Shown here in pieces: positions 62,395 to 64,000 of a stretch of 64,000 nucleotides of DNA (position 1 is its first letter; every line of letters begins with the position of its first letter). This stretch comes from a bacterium. GTDB lineage: Bacteria > Planctomycetota > Planctomycetia > Planctomycetales > Planctomycetaceae. The stretch is from the NCBI GenBank assembly GCA_016124895.1, contig WGMU01000064.1:1-64000 (forward strand), in the 5' to 3' direction. Position numbers and translations under genes: made by a program. Below the pieces are notes generated by a model, which saw only the letters and a list, made by a program, of their open reading frames with translations, was not told the DNA's origin and ran no database searches.

Positions 62395-64000
62395 TCACCG
62401 CGAGGCCCGGATGCTCTGCCGGGTTTCGATGATCCACTCGTCAACGATTCTCTCCAGAATGTCGAGCGTCACGGCGCCGTTACTCAGCACCGTGTCGTGG
62501 AAGGCGCGGATGTCAAAACGGTCGCCCAGTTCATTCTCGGCGCGACGCCGCAGTTCCTGAATCTTCAGCTCACCGATCTTGTAAGCGAGTGCCTGGCCTG
62601 GCCACGCGATGTAGCGGTCGATTTCGTTTTCGATGTCGAGCATTGTCTTCGCAGTATTATCCGCGAAGAAGTCGATCGCCTGCTGACGCGTCCAGCCGAA
62701 TGCGTGTATTCCTGTATCAACGACGAGCCGCACTGCACGCCACATCTCGTACGTGAGCTGCCCGAATCGCGAATAAGGATCCTGATAGAGCCCCAGCTCC
62801 TGACCGAGACTCTCTGAGTAAAGCCCCCACCCTTCAATGAACGCGGTATAGCCGCCGTAGCGCCGGAACAGCGGGATACCTTCGAGTTCCTGCGCCAGCC
62901 CGATCTGCAGATGATGGCCGGGCACTGATTCGTGGACCGAGAGCACTTCGATTTCGTACTTCGGGCGAACTTCCGGACGGTACAGATTGACGAAGTACGT
63001 CCCCGCCCGGAGTCCGTCGCCCGACGGCGGGCGGTAGTATGCTGTCGTCGTATCGGGAGCGAGGTGTTCGGGAATCGGTTCAATGCCGTAGGGCACGCGC
63101 GGGAGGTGACGAAACAGTTTCACGAGCTGCGGGTTGATTCGCATACAGACTTCGCGATACGCAACCAGCAGGTCGTTCGGGTCTTTGAAGTAGAACTTCG
63201 GATTTGTACGCAGATCGGCAAGGAACTCATGAAACGTACCGTCGAACCTGACGTCGCGGACGATCTGCTCCATCTCAGTTCGGATCCGCTTGACCTCGGC
63301 AAGTCCGATTTCGTGGATTTCTTTCGGGGTGAGGCCTGTCGTCGTGAACTCGCGACACCGCTGCGCATAGAACTTCTGCCCCTCCGGGAACTGCCAGACG
63401 CCAACGCGCTCATAACACGACGGCAGATATTCGTCAGTGATGAACTTCAGCAGTTTGCGGAAGCCCGGCACGACGTGCCTGGTGATGGCCGCCGCAGCTT
63501 CCTCGCGCAGTCGCTGTTGCTCCGCCTCGGAAATCGACGCGTCGATATTCCGCAGCGGCTTGTAAAACAGGCTCTGTGTCGGATCATCGACAATCTGTCG
63601 CTCGATCTGCGCCGGCACGCGCTGCATGACGACTTTCGCATGAACGATCTTCCGACGAATGCCTTCGCGCATCAGAGCAATCGTCTGGTCCATGTAGACG
63701 GGAAAGGCGCACAGCCGGGCAATCCAGTCTTCATAGTCCCTGACCGCCGAGAACGACATCGCGTCGGCGAGTGAGTTCTCGTCCTGAATTCCCCCGCGCT
63801 GATTCAGCGGAACGAGATACCAGCCGAAGCGAAACCCGTCGACGCGATCCTGATATTCACGGCGAAACAGTTCGAAGCTGATCCGGTCCTGACCTTTGAA
63901 CTGCGTCTCGTCGGTCTGCTTCAGCTTTTCGAGGACCGCCTGATCCTGCTCATGCCGCTGCCGGATCGCGTCGAGGCTGACGTCCTGCCAGCGGTTATTG
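62395..64000 (-). CDS. DUF885 family peptidase-like protein, N-terminus cut by the window edge
   Basis: The frame is open from the stop at 62395 to the right edge; 535 codons are visible and the start lies outside. The first visible residues (NNRWQDVSLDAIRQRHEQDQAVLEKLK) and QFKGQDRISFELFRREYQ are typical of DUF885. The HExxxGH-like motif SVHESVPGHHLQIGLAQE, plus GWGLYSESLGQELGLY with Glu, form the presumed zinc site, and RQQAIDFFADNT is conserved. Related proteins act as dipeptidases or carboxypeptidases; exact substrate unknown. The Met at 63759 is internal, not the start. Confidence 0.92.
   Translation of the reverse strand, partial: NNRWQDVSLDAIRQRHEQDQAVLEKLKQTDETQFKGQDRISFELFRREYQDRVDGFRFGWYLVPLNQRGGIQDENSLADAMSFSAVRDYEDWIARLCAFPVYMDQTIALMREGIRRKIVHAKVVMQRVPAQIERQIVDDPTQSLFYKPLRNIDASISEAEQQRLREEAAAAITRHVVPGFRKLLKFITDEYLPSCYERVGVWQFPEGQKFYAQRCREFTTTGLTPKEIHEIGLAEVKRIRTEMEQIVRDVRFDGTFHEFLADLRTNPKFYFKDPNDLLVAYREVCMRINPQLVKLFRHLPRVPYGIEPIPEHLAPDTTTAYYRPPSGDGLRAGTYFVNLYRPEVRPKYEIEVLSVHESVPGHHLQIGLAQELEGIPLFRRYGGYTAFIEGWGLYSESLGQELGLYQDPYSRFGQLTYEMWRAVRLVVDTGIHAFGWTRQQAIDFFADNTAKTMLDIENEIDRYIAWPGQALAYKIGELKIQELRRRAENELGDRFDIRAFHDTVLSNGAVTLDILERIVDEWIIETRQSIRASR

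Noticed and set aside
1-64000. CRISPR arrays, rRNA genes, riboswitches
   Set aside because: I looked for regularly spaced repeats, rRNA core sequences and well-known riboswitch motifs and saw none.

Overview
The window looks like chromosomal DNA of a planctomycete (Planctomycetota). The signs are two DUF1501 proteins, a ceramidase-like hydrolase, DUF1080 and DUF3500 secreted proteins, a Gfo/Idh/MocA oxidoreductase, RTxxR-type tyrosine integrases whose 3' ends run into a tRNA, moderately high G+C, and small gene neighbourhoods broken by single genes on the other strand. The genus cannot be fixed from the sequence alone.

Layout. 1-6.9 kb is accessory DNA. A frameshifted ISKra4-type transposase runs in from the left edge and stops at a tRNA fragment. 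An intact tRNA-Val(TAC) follows, and its 3' end is the left attachment site of a 5.8 kb integrative element bounded by identical 129-bp direct repeats (885-1013 and 6587-6715). The element carries an integrase, a long inverted repeat, a P4/D5-type helicase-primase coupled to an excisionase-like HTH protein, and two divergent cargo genes of unknown function. Decayed integrase DNA lies beyond its right end. 6.9-11.2 kb holds an oxidoreductase, trmL, a decayed MmeI-like restriction-methylation gene and a membrane glycosyltransferase. 11.7-17.8 kb is the six-gene nqrABCDEF operon for the Na+-pumping NADH:quinone reductase. 18-22 kb is an MlaE-MlaF-MlaD lipid-transport operon ending in scpB. 22.3-23.5 kb is a PAS-PP2C phosphatase. 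23.6-29.7 kb is a tightly overlapping hypABFCDE operon for [NiFe]-hydrogenase maturation, with no hydrogenase structural gene in the window.

29.8-39.5 kb contains a 2-hydroxyacid dehydrogenase, a secreted protein, a short uvrC, a BON-domain protein, hisI, tRNA-Cys, and a run of exported proteins (DUF3500, ceramidase-like, DUF1501). 39.6-43.3 kb is a partial complex I cluster, nuoI-DUF2203-nuoA-nuoC-nuoD, without nuoB. 43.9-58.4 kb is mixed: a second DUF1501 protein, a 995-residue FAD/Fe-S oxidoreductase fusion, esterases, a HAD phosphatase, a STAS protein, an M50-like membrane protease, an AAA+/Fis protein that lacks the sigma-54 contact loop, a DUF1080 lipoprotein and a histone-H1-like small protein.

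The most striking item is at 58.4-59.6 kb. A reverse transcriptase with the retron NAxxH and VTG motifs and an added N-terminal membrane helix is preceded by about 120 nt that fold as a retron-type msr-msd RNA (matching a1/a2 arms, three short hairpins, one long hairpin), followed by a terminator-like hairpin. Next to it are genes for a ribosome hibernation factor, a four-CBS protein and a coiled-coil protein. The right edge cuts a DUF885 peptidase-like gene.
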